Below, piece after piece: positions 56,997-64,000 of a stretch of DNA of 64,000 nt. The translations under genes were made by a program, and so were the position numbers. Numbering within the stretch: position 1 is the stretch's first letter; every line of letters begins with the position of its first letter. Source of the DNA: Ferrovum sp. PN-J185 (GTDB taxonomy: Bacteria > Pseudomonadota > Gammaproteobacteria > Burkholderiales > Ferrovaceae); assembly GCF_001581925.1 (NCBI RefSeq), contig NZ_LQZA01000001.1, forward strand, positions 868,001-932,000, given 5' to 3'. The notes beneath the pieces are model-generated. The model was not told where the DNA came from, ran no database searches, and was given only the letters and a program-made list of their open reading frames with translations.

Positions 56997-58223
56997 CTAG
57001 TAACCTTTAGGGAAAGGGTTTGGAGTAATGTAGTCAGACGTATAAACAATATCTGCCTGACCATCTTTTCTCCACTGACCAATTCTTAACTTAGATTTCA
57101 AATGATGATTTGGCATCAAATAAACCATGCCTTCTGGTGCATCTAAGGAGATTTTTCCAGACTCTTCTGCCTTAACTACTTTGTCTGTATCAAAACTTCC
57201 AGCCATTTCAACAGCTTTTTTCCATAACCATGGTCCTTCATAGGCAGCCTGTGTCACGTCACCAATTGGAGCATTTTCACCCCAGCGTTTATGGAATTCA
57301 GATACAAATTTTTTATTTTCAGGTGTATCAAGAGTTTCAAAATATTTAAAAGCAGAGTAAAAACCTGCAACGTTCTCACCACCAATTCCATATACTTCAT
57401 CTTCTGATGTGGATAAAGTAAGTAGTTTTTGCTTATCACCAGTAACACCTGAAGCTTTTAATTGTTTATAAAAAGAAACATTAGATCCACCTACAACAGC
57501 AGCATAGATAACATCAGGTTTTTTTAATTTAATCTTATTGATAGTTGATCCAAATTGAGTGCTACCTAAAGCAGCATACTCTTCACCAACAACTTTTCCG
57601 TGTAGAACAGTTTCAATATATTTTCTTGCTAATTTCATAGTGGTTCTTGGCCAAATATAGTCAGAACCAACCAAATAAAAGGTTTTAGCTCCTTTAGATT
57701 TTGATAGCCAGTCAAGACTAGCAAATACTTGTTGAGTTGCTTCCTGTCCTGTGTACACTACGTTTTTTGATTGTTCTAAACCTTCGTAAAAAGTTGGATA
57801 ATAAAGAAGACCGTTGTCTCTCTCTAATACTGGTAATACTGCTTTCCTTGAAGCAGATGTCCAACAACCCATAATTGCAGCAACATGATCCGATTCCAAC
57901 AATTTTTTTGCTTTTTCTGCAAAAGTTGGCCAATCCGATGCACCATCTTCATATATGTATTTAATTTTTCTTCCAAGCACTCCTCCTGAGGCATTGATTT
58001 GTTCAATAGCTAAAATTTCAGCTTCACGAGCACCTGTTTCTGAAATAGCCATTGTTCCAGAAGAGGAATGTAAAATACCAATTGTTACTTCTTTATCTGT
58101 AACTGCAATTTGAGATGCCGCTGTTGCATTAAAGGTAGACAACCCTAATGATGCCAAACAGATTCCTAAAAGAGATTTAGAGAATCTGTTAATAGAACTA
58201 GACTTTCTCGTGAATTTGTACAT
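56997..58223 (-). CDS. urtA: Urea/amide ABC importer substrate-binding protein UrtA
   Basis: UrtA is the periplasmic receptor. A long signal peptide ends near FNATAAS; the mature part contains VTIGILHSSSGTMAISETGA, GCWTSASRKAVLPVLERDNG and YIWPRTTMKLARKYIE, hallmark UrtA/FmdD sequences. At 408 residues it is full length. It is the first gene of the long minus-strand nitrogen unit and is divergent from a porin gene. Whether urea, short amides or both bind cannot be told from sequence; the neighbouring enzymes suggest both. Confidence 0.94.
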   Translation of the reverse strand: MYKFTRKSSSINRFSKSLLGICLASLGLSTFNATAASQIAVTDKEVTIGILHSSSGTMAISETGAREAEILAIEQINASGGVLGRKIKYIYEDGASDWPTFAEKAKKLLESDHVAAIMGCWTSASRKAVLPVLERDNGLLYYPTFYEGLEQSKNVVYTGQEATQQVFASLDWLSKSKGAKTFYLVGSDYIWPRTTMKLARKYIETVLHGKVVGEEYAALGSTQFGSTINKIKLKKPDVIYAAVVGGSNVSFYKQLKASGVTGDKQKLLTLSTSEDEVYGIGGENVAGFYSAFKYFETLDTPENKKFVSEFHKRWGENAPIGDVTQAAYEGPWLWKKAVEMAGSFDTDKVVKAEESGKISLDAPEGMVYLMPNHHLKSKLRIGQWRKDGQADIVYTSDYITPNPFPKGY

Positions 58224-58453
58224 TTATTTCCCCTTTGAATAAAAAATGAATACGTCGTGATTCAATCTTATTTTTCTAAAGGGTTTTATTAAATACGCTT
58301 TTTTACTTACTTATACGTATGTAGAACTCACCATTTTTAAGCGATTAAAAATACAAATTAAGTTTTTTGTAACTAATCGTAAGATTACGTATGTGTTTTT
58401 TTCTACTTTTTTTTTATTCTTTTCTTCATCATCAACTAGTAATGGAGAATATA
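58224..58453. promoter_or_regulatory. Divergent control region of urtA and porin with repeated operator-like motifs
   Basis: The 230-base gap should hold both promoters. TACGTATGT occurs twice in the same orientation, at 58314-58322 and 58386-58394 (72 bases apart, about seven helical turns). A 14-bp palindrome, TAATCGTAAGATTA, lies at 58374-58387, just beside the second copy. These are candidate sites for the response regulator encoded at 40875. No sigma-54 element (TGGCAC-N5-TTGC) was found on either strand. Confidence 0.5.
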
Positions 58454-59662
58454 ATGCTTAACAAAAAAAATAGATTTAAACACGTTTGTGCAATTGGAAC
58501 TTTGTCTCTTGCTTCAATTGTTTCTCTCAATGCGAACGCCGGTGCAACTATTAACTTTGGTGATAATCAATCAGTGGATATTGGTTTAGGGATAAGAACT
58601 TCCTTTGACAGCAACAATATTCCGAACCAACCAAATAGCAAATCGTTTAATGTAGATAATTTACGTCTCTATACAAATTTTAAATTTTCTGATGTTATAA
58701 AAGCCACATTTAACACAGAATATAATAGTTCATTAAATTCTGTATCACTCTTAGATGCATACGTTCAATTTGAGCCTAATCAATCTTATAACATTTGGTT
58801 AGGTAGATTGTTACCAGCTGCAGATAGAGCAGATATGGAAGGACCTTTCTATATTACAACTTGGCTGTATCCAGGTGTTTCTTCTGTTTATAAAGAACAA
58901 TATCTTGATGGCAGAGACCAAGGTGCGACATTCTGGGGCGTTGTTGCTAACGATCGTTTAACCTACGCGATAGGCGCATATCAAGGAATGGGGAAAAATT
59001 CTTCAACTGGTAATCAATATCAAGGTGGTGGTGGCAGTAGCGATCTTATGTACACTGCAAGGTTAAATTACAATTTCTGGGATACGAAAGTTGATCCGGC
59101 GTATTTTGCTAGCAGTACGTATTGGGGAACTCACGATGTACTGGCTGTTGGATTAGCGGGCATGGCTCAGAACAGCGGCACGTTAACTAGTACAGGTACA
59201 GCAGGATACTCAGCATATAACATTGATATGTTAATGGAGAAAAAAATGTTAAACGGTGGAGCGTTAACAATTTCTGGTGCTGCATATAAAGTTGATACCT
59301 CTAATACACTTTCTAATTGGAGCGGATGTGATACAACCCAGGTAGGGGGTGCAGCTGGGGGTTGTTGGGGAGGACCAACTTACCAAGGTAGATCGTATGT
59401 GGCCTCAATTGCTTTTTTATTCCCTAAAAAACTTGGTTATGGAAAGATACAACCATATTTTCAACATCAAGATTTTAAGCCAGATGCCTTTGATACAGGA
59501 ATCAGTTTAGGTCAAACAGTAAGAACTATCCAAAACGAATTAGGTGTTAATTACGTAATTAAAGGTTATGACGCAAAGTTAACTGCAGCTTACACAAGTA
59601 CAGTACAAGCAGGTAGTTCCGCATCAAGTGGATTTATATTAGGAACACAATTCCAATTTTAA
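58454..59662 (+). CDS. Outer-membrane porin, probable amide/urea porin
   Basis: The 402-residue protein has a signal peptide ending in LNANAGA and a mature part rich in alternating beta-strand sequence, ending in phenylalanine (FILGTQFQF), as trimeric porins do. The start at 58454 is supported by GGAG seven bases upstream; earlier in-frame ATGs have none. It is divergent from urtA. In Methylophilus methylotrophus the formamidase operon includes an outer-membrane porin, FmdC, and this protein is a positional counterpart; I cannot prove homology by eye. Confidence 0.8.
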   Translation: MLNKKNRFKHVCAIGTLSLASIVSLNANAGATINFGDNQSVDIGLGIRTSFDSNNIPNQPNSKSFNVDNLRLYTNFKFSDVIKATFNTEYNSSLNSVSLLDAYVQFEPNQSYNIWLGRLLPAADRADMEGPFYITTWLYPGVSSVYKEQYLDGRDQGATFWGVVANDRLTYAIGAYQGMGKNSSTGNQYQGGGGSSDLMYTARLNYNFWDTKVDPAYFASSTYWGTHDVLAVGLAGMAQNSGTLTSTGTAGYSAYNIDMLMEKKMLNGGALTISGAAYKVDTSNTLSNWSGCDTTQVGGAAGGCWGGPTYQGRSYVASIAFLFPKKLGYGKIQPYFQHQDFKPDAFDTGISLGQTVRTIQNELGVNYVIKGYDAKLTAAYTSTVQAGSSASSGFILGTQFQF

Positions 59663-60197
59663 CTACGAAGCACTTGCTGATGCATAACTTAATTGTTCTC
59701 CCACAAAAGAGTTATGTGTCAGCAATCACCTTGCCATCCACTTCCCCCTACGGTAAAAGTCAGCAATGGTTAATAGCTTTTTGCGATAGAGTTAAACCGC
59801 AAAGAAGATACCCACTAAAATAAGACACTGTGAATAGCCAAAGGGATTAGCAACAATCCCATGAAGTCCTTCTTTTATAAATATAGCTGGAATACCAAGA
59901 ACTGTTTCCGAACAGAAACAGGTAGCAAATACTGCCGCAGTAACTACTGGTAAAGGCATGCTGTGACCAGCAGCATAATCTGAAGTGTTATGAACTCGTA
60001 AAGCCAACCATACCCCGATGGTTACAGAAATGATTCAGTAATCAATCATAAAACCTAATAGCATAGGGATGTATTAAGTTGTTAGAGTTATAAATTAACC
60101 GGATTATTATATCCTGACTGATTTATCATTGTATTTAATTTAAACAAATTACTATTAATTTCAAAAAAATCAATTCAACTAATTGGCTATGAGATTA
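59663..60197. other. Intergenic region with a long inverted repeat and a symporter remnant
   Basis: These 535 bases follow the porin gene. First comes an imperfect inverted repeat: TTGCTGATGCATAACT at 59674-59689 and AGTTATGTGTCAGCAA at 59710-59725, 14 of 16 bases paired, loop 20 bases. It may terminate or protect the porin message, although no T-tract follows. Then comes the symporter fragment at 59792-60064. The last 130 bases are AT-rich with nothing recognisable. Confidence 0.6.
59792..60064 (-). pseudogene. Sodium:solute symporter (SSS family), N-terminal remnant
   Basis: Reading from the ATG at 60064, the frame gives MLLGFMIDY, a TGA at 60037-60035, then IISVTIGVWLALRVHN, HSMPLPVVTAAVFATCFCSE and TVLGIPAIFIKEGLHGIV, up to a stop at 59792. 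This is the N-terminal part of an SSS-family symporter (VTATVFATWFGSETVLGI-like pattern). Only about 90 of some 480-500 residues remain, and the start region is interrupted, so it is dead. It may be a leftover of a nutrient transporter once linked to this cluster. Confidence 0.75.
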
Positions 60198-61208
60198 TTA
60201 TTGATTTAAATTGAAAGATAACATAAAGGCAATTATACCCGAGAGTGGAAGAGTAATAATCCATGATAGGAGGATAGAATAAAACATTTTTTTATCAAAA
60301 AACTCACTATTACTATATCCAATACCAGTAATTGAGCCAACAGAGACATGAGTTGTGGAAACAGGTAAACCAAAATTACTGGCAATTAATACTAAAAAAG
60401 TAGTAGTAAGATTGGCTTTAATACCACTTGAGTAATCAAGTGTAGTTATTCTTTTACTCATTGTCATGGCAACAGGTTTGGCAAACAAGAAACCACCCGC
60501 AGCCATCAAACTTATTACAGTCAAAAGACAAGTTATTGACGAAAAAAAAGGTAATACTAACAGTAAAGAGGCAATTTTTGGCGTATCGTTAATTCCTCGT
60601 GATAATGATATTAGAAATGCAGATAATAGATGAAGAAGGTTTTGTTTTTTGTTTTGAACTACTGAATAGTCAATTTTTTTTAAAAGGTCAACCGAGTCAT
60701 TTTGGTCTCTTTTAGAAAGAATGCCGGTTACAAGAGCCTTCTTGTTGAATAAATATGAAATAATTAACGACACTAAAGGGCTAAAGAGCAACGGAAAAAC
60801 AAAGGTTTTGATGATCTTGTCCCAATAAAAAGTAGTACTTGGGATAGCAATTGCGCTTCCAACCAACGCACCTAAAAGAGCATGTGTCGTTGAAACAGGG
60901 AAACCAAATTTAGTCGCAATCAGTAATGTAATTGAAGCACCAACTGCAATAGCTAATACAAAGTTATAATGAAACTTATTATTGAGAACTATAAATCCAT
61001 ATCCTGTAAATTCTGACAGAATATGTTTAGACACTAAAATCGATAACAACCCACCTAATACCGTAGCAGTAGTACTGAGAATAAGGGCTTTTCGATAAGA
61101 TATAAGACCGGAACCCCAAACAGTTGCGAATCCTTTGAAGTTATCATTAGCGCCGTTAAATAATGAAACCAAACAAGCAAAAACAAATACGACCACAATG
61201 ACCAACAT
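60198..61208 (-). CDS. PiT-family inorganic phosphate transporter
   Basis: The 336-residue membrane protein has the inverted-repeat signatures of PiT carriers: FNGANDNFKGFATVWG in the first half and SRGINDTPKIASLL in the second, each with a GFPVSTTH or GLPVSTTH segment. PiT carriers use cation gradients and cannot fully exclude arsenate. It is followed (upstream on the same strand) by arsM, so phosphate or arsenate handling in the arsenic context is possible. It may instead be simply the housekeeping low-affinity phosphate carrier. Confidence 0.86.
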   Translation of the reverse strand: MLVIVVVFVFACLVSLFNGANDNFKGFATVWGSGLISYRKALILSTTATVLGGLLSILVSKHILSEFTGYGFIVLNNKFHYNFVLAIAVGASITLLIATKFGFPVSTTHALLGALVGSAIAIPSTTFYWDKIIKTFVFPLLFSPLVSLIISYLFNKKALVTGILSKRDQNDSVDLLKKIDYSVVQNKKQNLLHLLSAFLISLSRGINDTPKIASLLLVLPFFSSITCLLTVISLMAAGGFLFAKPVAMTMSKRITTLDYSSGIKANLTTTFLVLIASNFGLPVSTTHVSVGSITGIGYSNSEFFDKKMFYSILLSWIITLPLSGIIAFMLSFNLNQ

Positions 61209-61311
61209 ATAAAAAACCCATTTATCAGATTTCTATTTGTCGGCTTTATTACGTTTTTATTACAAACATTGTTACTTAATTATTGGTCAAAGAAAGAATA
61301 TTGTGTCGTCT

Positions 61312-62352
61312 TTAACAACAGCTTTGAGATGAGTTTATCCTAATCTCAGTGCTGTAAGGAATAGTACTACCGCACCCTTCAAAAACACCATAATGATGAT
61401 CAAAATCACCGATAAATGTAAAATCATTCTTAAAGCGTGATTCATTCAGCATTCTAAAAGTGTTTCCACATACTGGAAAAACCTTATGTGAACCAATTTG
61501 ATGATGCTTATCAAGAGTAAAGCTATGAGGAAGATTTTCGATTGTCCCATGATAAATAACAGCTTGCCCATGATCTTCACAGGAATCCTCTAGTCCTATA
61601 ATTTTAAATAAACGATAAGTAGCAGAGTAAAACTGTATTTCACCAATAGATTGTTTTAACAGTGAGTCTGTCACTTCTATTGGATGGTCACTGACAAGCC
61701 TGGGATCCAAGAAACCACTTTGCTGTGCAAATCGTCGAAAATCGTTCCAATATAAAGCCCCACCCAAACACTCTCCATAAAGAATAGGGTCATTTACTAA
61801 ATGTTGAGGTAAACGACGATCGGCATAAACATCAGAAAAGTAAAATTCCCCACCATTCTTTAGTAATTTGTAAATACTCGATAAAACAGATTTTTTATCT
61901 AAAGTAAGATTAATCACGCAATTAGAAATAATGATATCAAAGCTATTTTCCTTTAAACCAATTTCGTCAAGATTTTCTAGAAACCCTTTGACGAAGCTGA
62001 CATTGTTATAGCCAAACTTATTCGCGTGATAACTTATATAAGACTCAGCAATATGTAATTGCTCTTCTGTCATATCAACCCCAACAACCTCACCCTCGGG
62101 ACCCACAAGCTGGGATAATAAATAAACATCACGACCAGTTCCACAGCCTAAGTCTAAGACACGACAACCTTTTAGTTTCTCAGGTGCCACTAAGCCGCAA
62201 CCATAATAACGACTAAGAACATCGTCATGGATATTCCCAATTAAGGGCTTTATATAGTCAGGTATTTGTGTAGGATCACAACATGCAGAGGTTCTTAAAT
62301 CTAAAGATGACTGAAGTTTTTTTCCATAATAATCCTTAACAATTTCATGCAT
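61312..62352 (-). CDS. arsM: Arsenite methyltransferase ArsM
   Basis: ArsM uses SAM to methylate As(III). The SAM site VLDLGCGTGRDVYLLSQLVG is at about residues 65-84. The family cysteines are present: the CC pair 24-25 in TSACCDP, C52 in YYGCGL, C145 in ISNCVINL and C195 in YGECLGGALYW. The C-terminal domain (about 205-346) ends in SSQSCC, a possible extra arsenic-binding pair. It is upstream of the phosphate transporter and downstream of DUF3047 and two glycosyltransferase genes on the same strand. Confidence 0.92.
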   Translation of the reverse strand: MHEIVKDYYGKKLQSSLDLRTSACCDPTQIPDYIKPLIGNIHDDVLSRYYGCGLVAPEKLKGCRVLDLGCGTGRDVYLLSQLVGPEGEVVGVDMTEEQLHIAESYISYHANKFGYNNVSFVKGFLENLDEIGLKENSFDIIISNCVINLTLDKKSVLSSIYKLLKNGGEFYFSDVYADRRLPQHLVNDPILYGECLGGALYWNDFRRFAQQSGFLDPRLVSDHPIEVTDSLLKQSIGEIQFYSATYRLFKIIGLEDSCEDHGQAVIYHGTIENLPHSFTLDKHHQIGSHKVFPVCGNTFRMLNESRFKNDFTFIGDFDHHYGVFEGCGSTIPYSTEIRINSSQSCC

Positions 62353-62422
62353 AAAGTTGATCCTTAATAGATTAGTTTTGAAAATAAGTTATTAGTCGTA
62401 AACTATATATATTTATTACAAA

Positions 62423-63160
62423 TTAGTGACATAAATTAGGGTTATTTACAAATTTCACATCTGCAAACCCTGCATGTGCCTGAGAGTGGGTATTATCCGC
62501 ATCTGAAGCAAAACCAATTGACGAAATATTAAAGTCAGAAGTTCCAAAAGATTTTTGTAAATCTGCCAAAAGATTTCTTTTTTCTAATATCCACTGATGA
62601 CTTTTCAAGTCACCACTTTCCACAACTATCATGCTATCTTGGCTTACATAAGGGCTAAATAATTGATAATTAATAGGATTCTTATTATCCCATACATAAT
62701 CTATAGCAACGTCAGGTGTTTGATAACCAACCAGTCCCAATAAAGTAGATTTTGTTAGGGAGAATATAGAAGACTGGGTATTTGTAAAAGTAACATAAAT
62801 GCGAGCTGCATAATCATCTCCAGATTTACTACCCATTATTGCTTTTTCTACTGATTTATCAATTCGCCAATACCAGCAGAGATAAGGAGTCTTTTTTAAA
62901 TCAAAACTTAGGGTTCTGGAATATACAGCCATACTGGAGTCGGCAATAGCTTCAAGTGCAACTTTATTATCCCAACTTCTAACATTAAATATTGTTGGAG
63001 GAATACTGTCATTAAATCGAATTATCTTCCACGGATTTTCCTGTGAACTTACACTAGATAAAAAATTAAGTTCTACAATATTGTTATTACTAGTTGCGTA
63101 AGAAATATCTAAATTTAATAAAAAAAAGAGAAAAAAACATAAGATTGACTTACGGGTCAT
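62423..63160 (-). CDS. DUF3047 family exported protein
   Basis: The 245-residue protein has a signal peptide ending near ISYATS. LCWYWRIDKSVEK and SGDDYAARIYVTF are typical of the DUF3047 family, which has no known function. It begins four bases after the TIGR04282-type gene, and arsM follows after a 70-base gap. In the arsenosugar context a role in the envelope or in arsenic handling can be proposed, but nothing in its sequence demonstrates it. Confidence 0.82.
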   Translation of the reverse strand: MTRKSILCFFLFFLLNLDISYATSNNNIVELNFLSSVSSQENPWKIIRFNDSIPPTIFNVRSWDNKVALEAIADSSMAVYSRTLSFDLKKTPYLCWYWRIDKSVEKAIMGSKSGDDYAARIYVTFTNTQSSIFSLTKSTLLGLVGYQTPDVAIDYVWDNKNPINYQLFSPYVSQDSMIVVESGDLKSHQWILEKRNLLADLQKSFGTSDFNISSIGFASDADNTHSQAHAGFADVKFVNNPNLCH

Positions 63161-63164
63161 AGAA

Positions 63165-63782
63165 TCATTCTTTTATATAAAAGCTACTGGGTATTCGTAC
63201 AAGGTCTGAAATATCATCAATATCATGAAGCGTTTTTAACTGTTTTAACGAATAACCAAGCTCTAATATATTATCCATGGTTTGATTAGCAACTTTTTCT
63301 GTACTCCACATAATGTTTTTAAATATGTGAGGATCAAATTTTTTTAATCCTAATAATGTGAAACCCCCATCATAAGCAGGACATATAACAGTATCAAAAT
63401 TATCTAAAGTATTAAATGCATCTAATAAGATATGTTTATCAATTTCAATACAATCTGTGCCAATAATTAACAATTTGGTGTTATTGTCATAAAACTGTTG
63501 TGCAGCATGAATAAGGCGATCTCCTAGTGATCCATCACATTGCTGAGTTATTCTAACTTTAGGGTTGTTAATTAATTCACTCCAATCAAAAAAAAGATTA
63601 TTGGATGTGACAATCAGTTCAACTGAGTCAATAAAATCACATGAATTTAGAGTATTCAAATTATGTAAAATTAAATTTTTAGCTAAGTAGGCAGTATTAT
63701 CTAGACCCAAATGTGGAATTAACCGTGTTTTTGCAAATCCCCGTATGGGTGCCTTAGCAAACATAATGAGCTTATTTTTCAT
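63165..63782 (-). CDS. TIGR04282-type glycosyltransferase (arsenosugar group)
   Basis: The 205-residue protein has a GT-A-like nucleotidyltransferase fold, starting MKNKLIMFAKAPIRGFAKTR, then GSLGDRLIHA, LLIIGTDCIEID and CPAYDGGFTLLGL. This pattern corresponds to the family named TIGR04282, found near arsM and arsS in arsenosugar gene sets and also elsewhere. Its chemical role is not proven to my knowledge. It overlaps the next gene by four bases. Confidence 0.83.
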   Translation of the reverse strand: MKNKLIMFAKAPIRGFAKTRLIPHLGLDNTAYLAKNLILHNLNTLNSCDFIDSVELIVTSNNLFFDWSELINNPKVRITQQCDGSLGDRLIHAAQQFYDNNTKLLIIGTDCIEIDKHILLDAFNTLDNFDTVICPAYDGGFTLLGLKKFDPHIFKNIMWSTEKVANQTMDNILELGYSLKQLKTLHDIDDISDLVRIPSSFYIKE

Positions 63783-64000
63783 TTATAGAGACTTTTTAAA
63801 TATACTGGGTTAACACCAATCCAATAAAGAAAACGTAAATACCACATAAGTAATATGGTTTTAATTATTCCGTAATCTTCCCAGCGTCTTCCTGATGTAA
63901 GTACTTTAGAGGTAAAACAAATAGGTTTTGAAATGGATTTTAAACATCTAGAAATTTCAATATCCTCCATGAGAGGTTGCTCTGGAAATCCGCCAATCCG
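63779..64000 (-). CDS. TIGR04283-type glycosyltransferase, C-terminal fragment
   Basis: The minus-strand frame is open from the window edge and ends at 63779, so the N-terminus lies outside. It reads GGFPEQPLMEDIEISRCLK, then VLTSGRRWEDYGIIKTILLM and LRFLYWIGVNPVYL. This matches the C-terminal part of family 2-like glycosyltransferases of the TIGR04283 type, which pair with TIGR04282 proteins. About 73 of roughly 230 residues are visible. An in-frame ATG at 63970 is internal, not the start. Confidence 0.85.
   Translation of the reverse strand, partial: RIGGFPEQPLMEDIEISRCLKSISKPICFTSKVLTSGRRWEDYGIIKTILLMWYLRFLYWIGVNPVYLKSLYK

Noticed and set aside
23511-58453. Guanidine (ykkC-type) riboswitch before urea/amide-like ABC importer operons
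   Set aside because: Such importers are sometimes guanidine-controlled, so I looked upstream of all three operons; no ACGG/GGACGA-type conserved core or strong paired leader was visible.
58224-58453. Sigma-54 promoter for urtA or the porin
   Set aside because: Nitrogen genes often use sigma-54, but no GG-N10-GC element in the TGGCAC-N5-TTGC context was found on either strand.
1-64000. CRISPR array
   Set aside because: No regularly spaced repeats of 23-40 bases were seen, and no cas genes are present.

Overview
The window is AT-rich bacterial chromosomal DNA with tightly packed genes, few promoters inside operons and many start/stop overlaps. Gene content points to a Gram-negative betaproteobacterium with low GC: glcDEF, tig-clpP-clpX-lon, one-piece tmRNA with tag ANDDNYALAA, a Methylophilus-like formamidase/amide/urea block, and arsenic methylation genes. 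A Methylophilaceae- or Ferrovum-like lineage is my inference from gene content; no 16S or other marker allows a firm assignment.

Layout. 1-7500: pirin fragment, gluQ, a DMT exporter, glcDEF for glycolate oxidation, DUF167 and a DEAD-box helicase. 7511-7953: ssrA with its promoter and terminator. 7954-9360: a degraded mobile-DNA patch just behind ssrA, with two IS3-family remnants and GC-rich pieces that I cannot identify. 9361-17716: YheS-type ABC-F ATPase, beta-CASP ribonuclease with phosphoketolase, a putative Na+/H+ antiporter, a CbbY-like phosphatase and a DUF2147 protein. 17764-23510: the proteostasis cluster tig-clpP-clpX-lon, with a good heat-shock promoter match before lon. 23614-28161: a HAAT-family ABC importer (LivGFKHM). 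28165-32310: PFL-like/ACT pair, a methyltransferase and a pabB-pabC fusion. 32374-34173: decayed arsH and arsC, then a frameshifted secreted protein and a small lipoprotein. 34303-40379: a second HAAT importer with an M20 amidohydrolase.

40875-59662 is the centrepiece: about 19 kb devoted to nitrogen from amides and urea. On the minus strand it reads urtABCDE, fmdA, fmdB, amiE, ureDAB-ureJ-ureCEFG, a 1130-residue NCS1-permease/hybrid histidine kinase fusion, and a LuxR-type response regulator. A porin is divergent from urtA. The logic is outer-membrane entry, ABC uptake, hydrolysis of formamide, aliphatic amides and urea to ammonia, and a transporter-like sensor kinase translationally coupled to ureG that could report substrate or nitrogen status.

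59663-64000: a symporter remnant, a PiT-type phosphate transporter, and an arsenic methylation/arsenosugar set (arsM, DUF3047, and two glycosyltransferases of the TIGR04282/TIGR04283 types, the last cut by the window edge). Intact arsM beside degraded arsC/arsH suggests that this strain handles arsenic by methylation and sugar conjugation rather than by the two broken enzymes.
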